The notes: generated from the letters alone by a model not told the origin. 64,000 nucleotides of DNA from Methanobacterium bryantii (GCF_002287175.1 NZ_LMVM01000023.1:62001-126000); one strand, 5' to 3'. Shown: positions 29,296 to 38,265, counted from the first letter of the stretch. Numbers and translations are program-made.

Positions 29296-31522
29296 ATGCT
29301 TAAAAAAGAACATTTTATTAAGTTAGCTATTATTTTATTCATATTTTTTATTGGATTCAGCTTGAGAGTAGATTCATCTCATCTCCACGGAATTCCTAGT
29401 GATGAAAAAGCGTTTTACGAGGATCAAAACAGGCTCCCATACATGTATGATATGGATTCATATTATAATTACAGGATGACTCAAGATTATCTTGATCATG
29501 GTTATCTTGGAGATGCAGTTATAAATGGTACAGACTGGGATCTGCACTCATATTATCCTCCAGGAGTTCCAATAGATTATCCCCCACTTATTGCATACAT
29601 TACCTCTTTTATTTACAAATTACTAAGCATATTTACTCCAGTATCTCTTTTGTCAGTTTCTTTCTGGATACCTGCTTTTATAGCTCCACTTTGTGGTATT
29701 CCTGCTTATTTCATTGTAAGTAGACTCACTAACGATTATGGGGGGATAGCTGCAGGTGTTTTAGCTGTTACTTCCCTCCTTTATTTTGTAAGGAGTGTTC
29801 CGGGTTGGTTCGATACAGATATGTTCAATGTTTTATTTCCACTTCTAATTATCTTATTTTTCTTTGAAGCATTTAAAAGCAATAATATTAAAACTCGTAC
29901 TATTTTTGCATGCTTATCTTCAATTTCAATGTTTATTTTTGCCCTAGCATGGGACGGGTGGCAATATTTATTTTATATAATCTCAATTTTTTGCATTTTT
30001 TATGTATTGTGGAGAATAATAAAAAAGAAGGATATTAAAAAAATAGTTTATATATCTGGAATATTTATTTTAGGCAGTATATCGCTGATTTTTGTTTTTA
30101 CAGGTATTTTAAATATTGTCAGCTTGATCTCTGGGATTTTTGAACTTATAAAAATAGCCGGAAATCAGGGTGTATGGGCTCCCTGGCCAAATGCATATAT
30201 ATTCATCACTGAACTGCAGCCGCCATCGTTAAAAGATGCAATAAATGGAATAGGCTTTGTTCTGTCTGGACTAACTATTCTCGGCATCTTTATAATATTT
30301 AAAGTTTTAAAAGATGAAAAGCTAAAAAAACGTTTTTTTAAATGAAATGAACTGGTTTTTTTATTCGTTTCTAATAATCTGGACAGTAATAGGTATTTGT
30401 TCTCTAAAAGAAGGTATTAGATTTATATTACTGCTTGTACCTCCACTTGTGATACTTGCAGGAATAACTATGGGAATTATTAAAGAATATTTCAATTATT
30501 TAGATAAAAAACAGCTGAATAAATTACTTTCTCTGTCTGTTCTCATAGTGATCGTATCATTAAGTGTCTTACCTGCTTATAATACATCTGCTGGTTTAGT
30601 TCCACGTATGAATGATGATCTTTGGGATACTGCAGTTTGGATTAACAATAACACATCTAATGATACGGTTGTTATATCCAGTTGGGTATACGGCCATTTC
30701 TTCTCTGCAGTAGCAGATCGTCCAGTTGTTTTTGACGGGAGATTAGGCTATATTGAAACTTTACCTGTAAGAAACTATGAAAATACACGTATTTTAAGTA
30801 ATAAATCTCCCAGCGTTGCCAGAGAATATTGGATTGACAGGGCTTTTTCAACAAGTAATGAAAATTTATCCCTTGGAATTTTTAGAATGCTTGCTACAAG
30901 CGGAGATCTATCATGGTTAACCTTAGAAAGGTATACCCGAAATATGAGTAAAAGTGTTGAAATCTTAAATGAAATATTACCTGTTGATAGAAAAACTGCA
31001 GAAATCATACTTATAGATAATTACAGCTTAAGTCAAAGCCATGCAGATAATGTCTTAAAATATACACATCCAAATAACTCAAAACCATTTGTAGTGATAA
31101 CTTACTCTAAAATGATCGATGGAGGATATTGGATATTTAATTTCGGAGAATGGAATTTTGAAATGGATAAATCCCCAAATTACTTTTATTCCTTCGGTAA
31201 AATTAAGGAATACCCTGATATCTTAAAAACTGATGATGGAATAGTTATGAACTTAAAGACACGATGGGTTAAATGGAATAATAACACTCCTTATTGTGTA
31301 ATAATTATCGAAAATGGTAAAATAAAAAAAAGCTACCTCAATAAAACTAACAATTTTTGTGTTGTATTAAATATAGATGATAAAAAATCAGTTATTTTAG
31401 ATAAACACTTTGAAAATTCCACATTTACCAAATTAATACTCGAAAAAAGTAATAACTATAATCTTAAATCTATTTATAAAATGAATGATGTAAATGTGTG
31501 GAAATTTCAAAAATCAAAATAA
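29296..31522 (+). pseudogene. aglB: AglB/STT3 copy 2, split by a frameshift in a T7 run
   Basis: A tandem paralogue of aglB starting 12 nt after it with GGTG 5 nt before ATG 29296. The first frame (29296-30345) covers the catalytic N-terminal part (MDSYYNYR, GWFDTDMFN); the second (30347-31522) the last helices and the C-terminal domain with SSWVYGH. The break is in a run of seven T at 30333-30339. With six T the reading would be KKRFLNEMNW, matching KKRFLNRMSW in copy 1. All other motifs are intact, so this looks recent, phase-variable, or a homopolymer sequencing error rather than old decay. Confidence 0.82.
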
Positions 31523-31609
31523 CTCTTATTTTAATTTAATCGAATTAATTGTTTTATAGTTCCCTTTAATTATCCATGTGCATCGTATATTTGAATGCTG
31601 ATGAAGTAG

Positions 31610-31702
31610 GCTTATATATTGAAAACATAGCTTAACAAGGATGCCACCAAAGAGTAAAATATATTCAACGATCTTTCCTCATCCCTATCTAAAAATTCAC
31701 AT
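31610..31702 (-). pseudogene. Decayed class III signal peptide (mini-pilin) copy
   Basis: The complement of this stretch aligns base by base with the two intact mini-pilin genes nearby: a start-like ATG followed by GAATTTTTAGATAGGGATGA, then GAATATATTTTACTCTTTGG encoding EYILLFG. It has in-frame stops and loses similarity after about 90 nt. It is a dead third copy and shows that this locus has expanded by duplication. The rest of the spacer 31523-31902 is AT-rich with nothing else I can support. Confidence 0.6.
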
Positions 31703-31902
31703 TATAATTCCGCATAATATCAATATAATTAACATACAATTTAAATACAAAAATAGTTTCAAAAGGTTACTTCTTAATTGAAGTATTTTAATAAGTTTAA
31801 AATATTAGGAACACACCTTAAAAAAAGAAGTTACTATTTGAAATTAATTAAAAAATCAAACTATCAACTAATAATTAATAAAAAGTTAAAAAAAAATAAA
31901 GG

Positions 31903-32070
31903 CTACATCTTATTAATTGTCGAATCCTTTGCAGCGTCAACAACAGTTGATACATTTCCTGCAACAGACTGAGATATATCAAATATCCATTTTCCTGCTA
32001 CAATAACCAGTATCACTAATGCTCCCATTATGAGAATCATTTCTGCGCTGATTTGAGCCTTATTATCCAT
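31903..32070 (-). CDS. Class III signal peptide protein, 55 residues (pilin-like)
   Basis: A very short gene with a typical archaeal class III signal: MDNKAQISAEMILIMG, then a hydrophobic stretch LVILVIVAG and a short polar tail ending DSTINKM. The Q-x-S-x-E-x-x-L core is the site recognised by the EppA prepilin peptidase, which cuts just before the Gln/Ile region so that the hydrophobic helix can assemble into a pilus-like fibre. It lies 22 nt downstream of the next mini-pilin on the same strand, so the two are probably co-transcribed. Its sequence differs clearly from that neighbour, suggesting a distinct subunit. Confidence 0.8.
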   Translation of the reverse strand: MDNKAQISAEMILIMGALVILVIVAGKWIFDISQSVAGNVSTVVDAAKDSTINKM

Positions 32071-32092
32071 AAAATGTAGCCCCTATTTCCAT

Positions 32093-32269
32093 TTAAGATG
32101 GTATACTGCTTCTTACAGTGTTTACATCTTGTGCAGCGTTCAAGTTTGAGTTACTGCTGAAATATGCTCTGTAAATCAATAATGCAGCTATAGCTATAAC
32201 GATGACACCACCGAAGAGTAAAATATATTCAGCTGCTCCCTGACCACCTTCATCTTTTAAAAACTCCAT
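32093..32269 (-). CDS. Class III signal peptide mini-pilin, 58 residues
   Basis: Encodes MEFLKDEGGQGAAEYILLFG followed by a hydrophobic helix (VIVIAIAALLIY) and a 20-residue polar tail. The DEGGQGAAEYILL segment matches the class III (EppA-processed) signal found in short methanogen pilins. GGAGGTG precedes the ATG. It is nearly identical over its first 35 residues to the gene at 33129-33305, differing in the exposed tail, which is how pilin subunits usually diversify. A shared promoter-like element lies about 50 nt upstream (listed separately). Confidence 0.88.
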   Translation of the reverse strand: MEFLKDEGGQGAAEYILLFGGVIVIAIAALLIYRAYFSSNSNLNAAQDVNTVRSSIPS

Positions 32270-32317
32270 AATACAGCACCTCCATTTTAATTATGCATTT
32301 TTTTCTATACTTTTAAT

Positions 32318-32341
32318 CATATATAAACTATTTGCATAATA
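32318..32341 (-). promoter_or_regulatory. Promoter element of mini-pilin operon 1
   Basis: On the complement, TATGCAAATAGTTTATAT lies about 50 nt upstream of the pilin ATG. It contains a TATA box and an upstream ATGCAAA. Nearly the same 18-mer (15 of 18 positions) sits 46 nt before the second mini-pilin at 33351-33368, so the two genes should be expressed together. Confidence 0.55.
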
Positions 32342-32465
32342 TTATTAAATCCACATATCATAATAGATTATTTAATACTATCATATATCATCTCCATTCA
32401 TTTAAGTTTCTAATCTGTTCTATAACTTATTCTTAGTTCATGTATCATCATCACCACAGCATTAG

Positions 32466-32475
32466 TTTTTATATA
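32466..32475 (+). promoter_or_regulatory. TATA box of the small winged-helix gene
   Basis: TTTTTATATA lies about 50 nt before ATG 32521. A start of transcription about 25 nt downstream would leave a short leader and would exclude the His-rich N-terminal extension that the frame allows from 32440. Confidence 0.45.
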
Positions 32476-32520
32476 CTATTATGTGCATATTTTCACATAT
32501 CAAATAAAAAGTGTTATCAC

Positions 32521-33084
32521 ATGTCAAAAAATCACAAACTAAAAGAGTTAACATTGAAAATGATTGGAGAAAACGAGCTCTCCAGGAAAAAACTTTTAGA
32601 AGAAATCCGAAAACAGTCTAATATTTCCGATAAGACATTAAATGAAATTTTAATGTCATTTTTAAAGGAAGGGAAAATATACATAACAGGCTATGACTTT
32701 GATGTCTATGATGGCATTAAAAGGATACAATCCATAAAAGCAGATGGCATTATCTTCAGCGTGATAAAGACAGATCCCCTTGATATAAATATATTAATAA
32801 ATCAATTAGAAAGTGATGACCCTACGGAAGTAAAAAACGCGTCCCATAAACTTAAAATTATTTTTAGAGGAAAAATAGATGAAATGGAAAATAGTACATC
32901 CAAAGACTTGAATACAAATAATAAAGCTCTTCTATTTAACAGAATAATCTATTATTTAAATACTCAACCTCAAGATCAAAAAACTGTCCTAAAAAACAAA
33001 CTGGCATGGAGCTTAAGCAGCGAAAAAGGATCAACAGACCTATTAAAAAACCTCATTAATTACATTGAGTCCCAAAGTGAATGA
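32521..33084 (+). CDS. Small winged-helix-like protein between mini-pilin genes
   Basis: 187 residues from ATG 32521. Residues 4-60 (KLKELTLKMIGENELSRKKL, then SDKTLNEILMSFLKEGKIYI) have the helix spacing of a winged-helix DNA-binding domain with a basic character. The C-terminal 100 residues are helical with no motif I know. The frame is open from 32440, but that would add a HHHH segment read from the promoter, so it is rejected. It is divergent from one mini-pilin operon and convergent with the other, so it may regulate them; that is inferred from position only. Confidence 0.6.
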   Translation: MSKNHKLKELTLKMIGENELSRKKLLEEIRKQSNISDKTLNEILMSFLKEGKIYITGYDFDVYDGIKRIQSIKADGIIFSVIKTDPLDINILINQLESDDPTEVKNASHKLKIIFRGKIDEMENSTSKDLNTNNKALLFNRIIYYLNTQPQDQKTVLKNKLAWSLSSEKGSTDLLKNLINYIESQSE

Positions 33085-33128
33085 TCAAAAAAATATTATG
33101 TCTAATAAACTAAAGTTCATTTGTATAA

Positions 33129-33305
33129 TTATTTCATACTGCCCCTTACGCTCGGAATATCAGTTGCAGAGTTAAGTGGATTAGTACTATGTATATAATC
33201 TCTGTAGATTAAAAGTGCAGCTATAGCTATCGCAATAACACCACCGAAGAGTAAAATATATTCAGCTGCTCCCTGACCACCTTCATCTTTTAAAAACTCC
33301 ATCAT
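33129..33305 (-). CDS. Class III signal peptide mini-pilin, second copy (58 residues)
   Basis: Encodes MMEFLKDEGGQGAAEYILLF followed by the helix GGVIAIAIAALLIY and a tail RDYIHSTNPLNSATDIPSVR. Two tandem ATGs (33305, 33302) are possible; GGAGGT is 5-8 nt upstream. The first 35 residues nearly equal those of the gene at 32093-32269, while the tail is different. The product should be processed by EppA and assembled as a thin fibre or adhesin. Too short to be found by most gene callers. Confidence 0.88.
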   Translation of the reverse strand: MMEFLKDEGGQGAAEYILLFGGVIAIAIAALLIYRDYIHSTNPLNSATDIPSVRGSMK

Positions 33306-33350
33306 GCAATACCTCCATTTATGCCCTATTTTATGAATTGCTTACATATT

Positions 33351-33368
33351 ATATAAAAACTTTGCATA
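33351..33368 (-). promoter_or_regulatory. Promoter element of mini-pilin gene 2
   Basis: Complement TATGCAAAGTTTTTATAT, 46 nt before the start codon, matching the element of the first mini-pilin at 15 of 18 positions. It combines a TATA box with a conserved upstream TATGCAAA that may be a BRE or an activator site. Confidence 0.55.
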
Positions 33369-33505
33369 CGGTATGAATATTTAAGATTTTATTAGTAATT
33401 TAAATATATTCAAGCCATAATAAGTTAAAAGAATATTATATATTTGCTAAATATAAAAATTAATTAAATTATTTTAATGAAAACTACTTCGAGGATTAAT
33501 TAATT

Positions 33506-34663
33506 ATGAAAGTGCTTTTTATGACCTGTGGAATAGGTATGGGGCATGTTTCAAGAGATATTGCCCTTGCAAAAAGACTTGAAGAGAAAAATGTAGATGT
33601 TAATTTTGCAAGTTACGGTCCAGGCTATGAAATGTTATCAAAGCAGGGAAAGTATAAAATATTCAAATTACCCGACATACAGCTTTATGGAGGTAATGGT
33701 GAGCTTGATATCAAATACACTGCCAAAAAATCAATTAATATACCATTTATTTTCATTAAAAACATATACCATGAATTTAAAATCATAAAAGAACTTAAAC
33801 CAGATATTGTGATTGGTGATTCACATTATTCAGCTCCCATTACATGCAGAATTCTCAAAATACCATGTATTTTGATAACAAATGAGTTAACACTTAATTT
33901 TGCAGAGCTTTATCCCGATAGAAAAATTATTGAATATGCTGAAAATGGACTTAAAAGATTCATCGAGAGTGTATCAAATCAGTGCGATGCTATTATTATT
34001 CCAGATATAGAAAATTCTATTGAGATACCCCCTAAATTAAGAGGTATTACTACATTTACTGGCCCTTTCCTTAAAAGAAATCCCTCCCAAATTGAAGATA
34101 AAAATGAACTTAGAAAGAAATTAAGATTCCATGAAAATGATAAAATAGTTCTTGTTACTGTTGGAGGAAGTAAATTTGGAAAAAAATTACTCAATCTAAT
34201 AATTGATTCTGCAAAATGGATAGATTGTAATAAGATAATTATAGTAACAGGACCCCAAATATCATTTGATTTTATACAAGACTCAGATAAAATAGTAAAA
34301 AAAGAATTTTTAGAAGACATTATGGAATGGATGAAACTTTCTGATGTTGTAATAAGTCTTGCAGGCCATAACACTACAATGGAATTAGCTTCACTGGGTA
34401 TTCCAAACATACTTGTACCTATTGATAATCATTCAGAACAGATTAAAAATGCTTTAAATATGAAAAAATATGGAATATCTGCAGTAAAAAACATAAATGA
34501 ATTAAATCCCCAAGAATTTGCAGATGATATAAACAATATTTTACACGATGATGATGATTTAAAGCAGAAAGCTGAAATTGTCAAAAAAGAATTTTCTAAA
34601 TACGACGGAAAAGAAAATGCGGCAAAAATTATTTTGAAATATGCAAAGCAAAATGATGCTTAA
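33506..34663 (+). CDS. MJ1255-type glycosyltransferase (GT28/MurG-like fold)
   Basis: 385 residues of GT-B fold. The N-terminus KVLFMTCGIGMGHVSRDIALAKRL has the glycine-rich G-x-GH segment of MurG/UGT-type enzymes, and the C-terminal domain has VTVGGSKFGKKLL and the donor-binding SLAGHNTTMELASLGIPNIL. It matches the archaeal TIGR00661 family (MJ1255), whose substrate is not established. A role in lipid or pseudomurein glycan synthesis is plausible. GAGG lies about 11 nt before ATG 33506, a weak site. Confidence 0.82.
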   Translation: MKVLFMTCGIGMGHVSRDIALAKRLEEKNVDVNFASYGPGYEMLSKQGKYKIFKLPDIQLYGGNGELDIKYTAKKSINIPFIFIKNIYHEFKIIKELKPDIVIGDSHYSAPITCRILKIPCILITNELTLNFAELYPDRKIIEYAENGLKRFIESVSNQCDAIIIPDIENSIEIPPKLRGITTFTGPFLKRNPSQIEDKNELRKKLRFHENDKIVLVTVGGSKFGKKLLNLIIDSAKWIDCNKIIIVTGPQISFDFIQDSDKIVKKEFLEDIMEWMKLSDVVISLAGHNTTMELASLGIPNILVPIDNHSEQIKNALNMKKYGISAVKNINELNPQEFADDINNILHDDDDLKQKAEIVKKEFSKYDGKENAAKIILKYAKQNDA

Positions 34664-35043
34664 TTAAACTTACAATTCTGGAAGTACTGTGTAAGGATTT
34701 CATTGATTAAATTCAATATTTCACCATTTCATTTAAGATAGTAAAAATTTTTGCACCCGACTATATTTAGATTAATTAGTTTTCTAACTAAAATTCTAAA
34801 TTAATCAATTATAATACTGATCTAATCACGTATCTAAACATTTAATCAATTAAAAACAAAAAGTTTAAGGTTTTTTGGTTAATTTTAATGAATTTAATTA
34901 AATTCAATTATGGATTTAATAGAATAGAGTAAATAAAAAGATTTTTATTGTAGTAATATTAATTAAAGCTTAGAGTGGGTATAAAGGGGCTCTTCATTAT
35001 TGTAATAATAATGGATAAAAAAGATATGAGTTGGAGGCATCAA
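34664..35043. other. Intergenic region, about 380 bp
   Basis: AT-rich. A frame continuous with the downstream gene is open from 34975, but the best ribosome binding site (GGAGG, 35033-35037) is right before ATG 35044, so the region is treated as leader and promoter. No RNA or repeat is recognised. Confidence 0.5.
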
Positions 35044-36228
35044 ATGATCAATTTAATTATTACAGCTTTTGGGATCGTGTTAGTTATTGGGGGCATTTAT
35101 GCTATGTACAATTGGGGATTTGCAACTCCTCCCAATATTTTAGCATTTTTTGTAGGACTTTTACTTGCAGTTGTAGGAATGGTGTTAGTAGTCCTATTTG
35201 CGGGCAAAGTAGAAGCAGGGAACTTAACTGGACTTAAAATGCCTAAAAAAGAAGAATCTTCCAAAAACATAGGGAACATCATGCCCAAAATGGATAAAAA
35301 AACAGATTTATCAATGGAAAAACCCACAATAGCCAAAAAACCACGGGAAACAGAAAATATTAGAAATAGAATAATTTCTGAAGCAGGAAATAGCACTGTA
35401 GAGAATAAAAAGCAGATGATTCCACGTAAAATCAATCCTAAACGAGTGCCTAAGAATCTAAGGGAACCTATCACAACTAAAGAAGCATTAAATGAGCCAA
35501 AAACATCTGGAGCTCAAAGCATCACCAAAACAGCAGCACCAATTGAAAAAAGTCCGACAGTGCCCAGTAAAGCACCTACAAAGTCTCCAAAAGCGGTAGA
35601 AAAGAAACCTAAACGAATTAAAAAGGTGAAACCTGTGAGGCCTACCTCAGATAACGAAGACGAGTTTGTAAAAAACAGATTGAACAGGTTAAAGGAAAGT
35701 TACATCCAAAATACCAAGGACATAGAAAATCTCATCGAGGAACGTCTGGATTCTTTCAAAGGCACATTAGACCAGATTAAATCAGAATCCAAAGATCCAA
35801 GCATAATATGGTCTTTTGATGCTGGTGAAGTACAGGAAACAATGAAAGATACCATTTTAAAAGCAAATAACCGCATATTAATGATGTATCCCTGGATCCG
35901 TAATGTAGATGTAAGCGTTCTTAAAAGGTTTATGGAAACAGAAAGTAAAATGATTATACAGGAAGCAAGCATGGATGATGATGCATCAGTTGAGCTCATC
36001 AAGCTTTTAATGGAAAATAATGTAGAAATAAGGACTATGCCTCATGTTCACACAGTAGCAATCGTGTCCGATGAAGAAAATGGTTTAATAATCTCTACTG
36101 ATCCTATATACGAAAGTTTCGAGGTAGGAGTAATTTATAAAGACCAGAAATCCATTGAAGAAATTGAAAGAATGTTTGAAGAAGCATGGGGCCTCTCACA
36201 GAGTATAGAATTAGGGATAACTCAATAA
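35044..36228 (+). CDS. Two-helix membrane protein with PLD/TrmB-like C-terminal domain
   Basis: 394 residues from ATG 35044. Two membrane helices at about 2-22 (NLIITAFGIVLVIGGIYAMY) and 30-53, then a long basic, proline- and lysine-rich disordered linker (about 60-235), and a C-terminal globular domain from about 255: SIIWSFDAGEVQETMKDTIL, MMYPWIRNVDVSVLKRF, EIRTMPHVHTVAIVSDEE. The last domain resembles the sugar/PLD-like C-terminal domain of TrmB-type regulators but carries no HKD catalytic pair. It lies 19 nt before the UPF0173 hydrolase and the GTPase cluster on the same strand. A membrane-tethered sensor or scaffold is likely; function unknown. Confidence 0.65.
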   Translation: MINLIITAFGIVLVIGGIYAMYNWGFATPPNILAFFVGLLLAVVGMVLVVLFAGKVEAGNLTGLKMPKKEESSKNIGNIMPKMDKKTDLSMEKPTIAKKPRETENIRNRIISEAGNSTVENKKQMIPRKINPKRVPKNLREPITTKEALNEPKTSGAQSITKTAAPIEKSPTVPSKAPTKSPKAVEKKPKRIKKVKPVRPTSDNEDEFVKNRLNRLKESYIQNTKDIENLIEERLDSFKGTLDQIKSESKDPSIIWSFDAGEVQETMKDTILKANNRILMMYPWIRNVDVSVLKRFMETESKMIIQEASMDDDASVELIKLLMENNVEIRTMPHVHTVAIVSDEENGLIISTDPIYESFEVGVIYKDQKSIEEIERMFEEAWGLSQSIELGITQ

Positions 36229-36247
36229 AACTTAAGGAGATGCATTA

Positions 36248-36946
36248 ATGGAAATAAAATGGTTTGGACATTCTGCATTTGAAATAATATCAGAGGAAAA
36301 TTTAAAGATATTAATAGACCCATTTATAAGCAATAACCCAACTTGTCCAGTTCCAGTTGAAGAAATAGAAGCAGATATAATATGTGTTACCCATGGGCAC
36401 GGTGACCATTTTGGAGATACCATGGAAATAGCAAACAGAACTGGCGCAGTAGTAATCGGAAATCACGAGCATTCATTATATCTTGCAAAACAGGGCTTTG
36501 AAGCTATAGGGATGAACATAGGAGGATCGGTTGAAATACACGGCATTAAGATAACTATGGTTGATGCAACTCATTCAGCGGATATGGACTTTATAGAAGA
36601 AATGGGTGTTGGGGGAAGCGCCTGCGGTTACATCATACAGCTTGAGAACGGTAAAAGAATATACCATTCTGGCGATACAGGCGTTTTTGGAGATATGAAA
36701 GACGTGATAAAAGGTATTTATAACCCCCAAATTGCATTAATTCCAATTGGTGATAGATTCACCATGGGACTTCTGGAAGCTTCAATAGCTACGCAATGGA
36801 TTGATCCCTATGTTGTAATTCCAATGCATTACAATACATTTCCTGTAATTGAACAGGACCCTGAAGAGTTTGCAGACATGGTTGAATCAACAAACAAAAA
36901 AACGAAGGTTGTTATCCTTGAACCTGGCCAAATATATAAAGAGTGA
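36248..36946 (+). CDS. UPF0173 metallo-beta-lactamase-fold hydrolase
   Basis: 232 residues. The metal site is evident: THGHGDHFGD near residue 49 (HxHxDH), a second His in DATHSADMDF, the bridging Asp in HSGDTGVFGD and a final His in IPMHYNTFP. This is the UPF0173 family of metal-dependent hydrolases found across archaea and bacteria; substrate unknown. AGGAGATG precedes ATG 36248. The stop codon is only 4 nt from the start of the GTPase gene, so the two are translationally linked. Confidence 0.9.
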   Translation: MEIKWFGHSAFEIISEENLKILIDPFISNNPTCPVPVEEIEADIICVTHGHGDHFGDTMEIANRTGAVVIGNHEHSLYLAKQGFEAIGMNIGGSVEIHGIKITMVDATHSADMDFIEEMGVGGSACGYIIQLENGKRIYHSGDTGVFGDMKDVIKGIYNPQIALIPIGDRFTMGLLEASIATQWIDPYVVIPMHYNTFPVIEQDPEEFADMVESTNKKTKVVILEPGQIYKE

Positions 36947-36950
36947 TAAG

Positions 36951-37571
36951 ATGCCAAATATTTTCAGAAGATTCCTAAATAAACTGCTTGGAAAAGATAA
37001 GAAACTAAAAATAGGATTATATGGTCATCCTAATTCAGGAAAGACTACCTTAGCAAATACAATGACCAACGATTGGATAGGAAAACCATTAGGACTATCA
37101 TCAGAGATTCCACACGAAACAAGAAAAGTTTACAGGCAAGAACATGTAAGTATAAAACATAACGGGGTTGAACTTGATTTTGATATAATAGACACGCCAG
37201 GAATAGCAACAAAAATAGACTACAAGAATTTTCTGCAATTTGGTCTATCTGAGGCAGAAGCAAAGGAAAGGGCAAAAGAAGCAACTAAAGGCATAATAGA
37301 AGCTATCAAATGGTTAGATGATGTTACTGGCGTTATTTTAGTTGTAGACGCCACCAAAGATCCGCTTACACAGGCAAACATTACCATAATTGGAAATCTA
37401 GAGGCAAGGAAAATCCCATTTGTAATCGTTGCAAATAAAATAGATCTCCCTGAAGCCACCCCGGAGCGTATAACATCAGTATTCCCTCAACATACAGTAG
37501 TGCCTATCTCTGCGCTTCACGGCGAAAATACCGAAAACCTTTATGAAGCAATGATTAAAAGGTTCCATTAA
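36951..37571 (+). CDS. Era-like GTPase (Arv/Oap cluster)
   Basis: 206 residues from ATG 36951 (the longer open frame from 36849 lies within the preceding gene). The G1 P-loop is GHPNSGKTT, G3 is DTPG and G4 is NKID, with G5-like SALHG. Residues 1-14 are basic and amphipathic and could bind a membrane. The following two genes are the DUF2073 and Zn-ribbon partners regularly found with this GTPase in archaea; they have been discussed as a possible vesicle or membrane-remodelling system (family names OapB/ArvB and OapC/ArvC), but no experimental function is known to me. Confidence 0.88.
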   Translation: MPNIFRRFLNKLLGKDKKLKIGLYGHPNSGKTTLANTMTNDWIGKPLGLSSEIPHETRKVYRQEHVSIKHNGVELDFDIIDTPGIATKIDYKNFLQFGLSEAEAKERAKEATKGIIEAIKWLDDVTGVILVVDATKDPLTQANITIIGNLEARKIPFVIVANKIDLPEATPERITSVFPQHTVVPISALHGENTENLYEAMIKRFH

Positions 37572-37607
37572 TTTAAAAATGATAATTTCGAATTAGAGGT
37601 ATCAAAA

Positions 37608-37976
37608 ATGAATGGTTTAAAAATGGATTTTTTATCTTCAGATGCGCTCTCAACTCACACCAGCATGGAAAAGATATCAATGATTGTTGAAAGGGTTAAA
37701 GGAGGAAATCTAGTAGTCATAGAAGGTGGATTAAGACCTGAAGAAGAAGCAGAACTTATAGAAACCACCATGAGAGAAATCGACATCGAAAATTTTATGG
37801 GAATTGATATATACACCCTTGAAAAAGATAAGAAAGCTCTTTTTGGAATTTCAAAGAAGAAAGCAGTTGGACTTACTATAATTGGTCCTGCAAATATTAT
37901 GAAAGACGTTAATAAACAATCAAACTTCCTCTCTATGATAGCAAATCTTGGTGATTCTGGTGCATCTATGCATTAA
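37608..37976 (+). CDS. DUF2073 protein (OapB/ArvB family)
   Basis: 122 residues, alpha/beta, with SMIVERVKGGNLVVIEGGLRPEE as the recognisable core and a C-terminal KAVGLTIIGPANIMKDV segment. It belongs to DUF2073, a small archaeal family that accompanies the Era-like GTPase. GAGGT lies 7 nt before the ATG. Its last 17 nt overlap the start of the Zn-ribbon gene, so expression is coupled. Function unknown; a regulator or partner of the GTPase is the natural guess. Confidence 0.85.
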   Translation: MNGLKMDFLSSDALSTHTSMEKISMIVERVKGGNLVVIEGGLRPEEEAELIETTMREIDIENFMGIDIYTLEKDKKALFGISKKKAVGLTIIGPANIMKDVNKQSNFLSMIANLGDSGASMH

Positions 37977-38265
37977 GTGCGGAGCTCTATTTAAAGGAAA
38001 CCCCGAGGATATTCTTAAAGGATGCCCTGAATGCGGCAGCCATTTTTTTGAATATTATAAGGATGAAACAGAAACTGTAGAAAAAGAAAGACCTCAAGGA
38101 GAATCCATTGAAACCGTAATGGTCCATGACCATGGGATTTATGAATTAGATCTCCCCACGCTCTTAGAAGACGATTCTATAATTGTTTCAGACGAAGAAG
38201 GAATATATGTAGTTGATATTAACTTTTTATTTAAAAAAAAGATGAATGATAAGGATAATTTTTAA
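37960..38265 (+). CDS. Zn-ribbon protein (OapC/ArvC family)
   Basis: About 101 residues. A zinc ribbon at the N-terminus has two CxxC knuckles (CIKCG near residue 4 and CPECG near 23), followed by an acidic linker and a C-terminal DLPTLLEDDSIIVSDEEGIY-like segment. The start GTG 37960 is chosen because GGTGAT lies 4 nt upstream inside the DUF2073 gene and it directly precedes the first CxxC; a TTG at 37948 is also in frame. It completes the GTPase/DUF2073/Zn-ribbon trio. Confidence 0.82.
   Translation: MHLCIKCGALFKGNPEDILKGCPECGSHFFEYYKDETETVEKERPQGESIETVMVHDHGIYELDLPTLLEDDSIIVSDEEGIYVVDINFLFKKKMNDKDNF

Noticed and set aside
31778..31972. Rightward 64-codon open frame
   Set aside because: Overlaps the 55-residue class III signal peptide gene on the other strand and has low-complexity Lys/Asn content.
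32440..32520. N-terminal extension with a His4 run on the winged-helix protein
   Set aside because: It would be read from the promoter region including the TATA box; ATG 32521 fits better.
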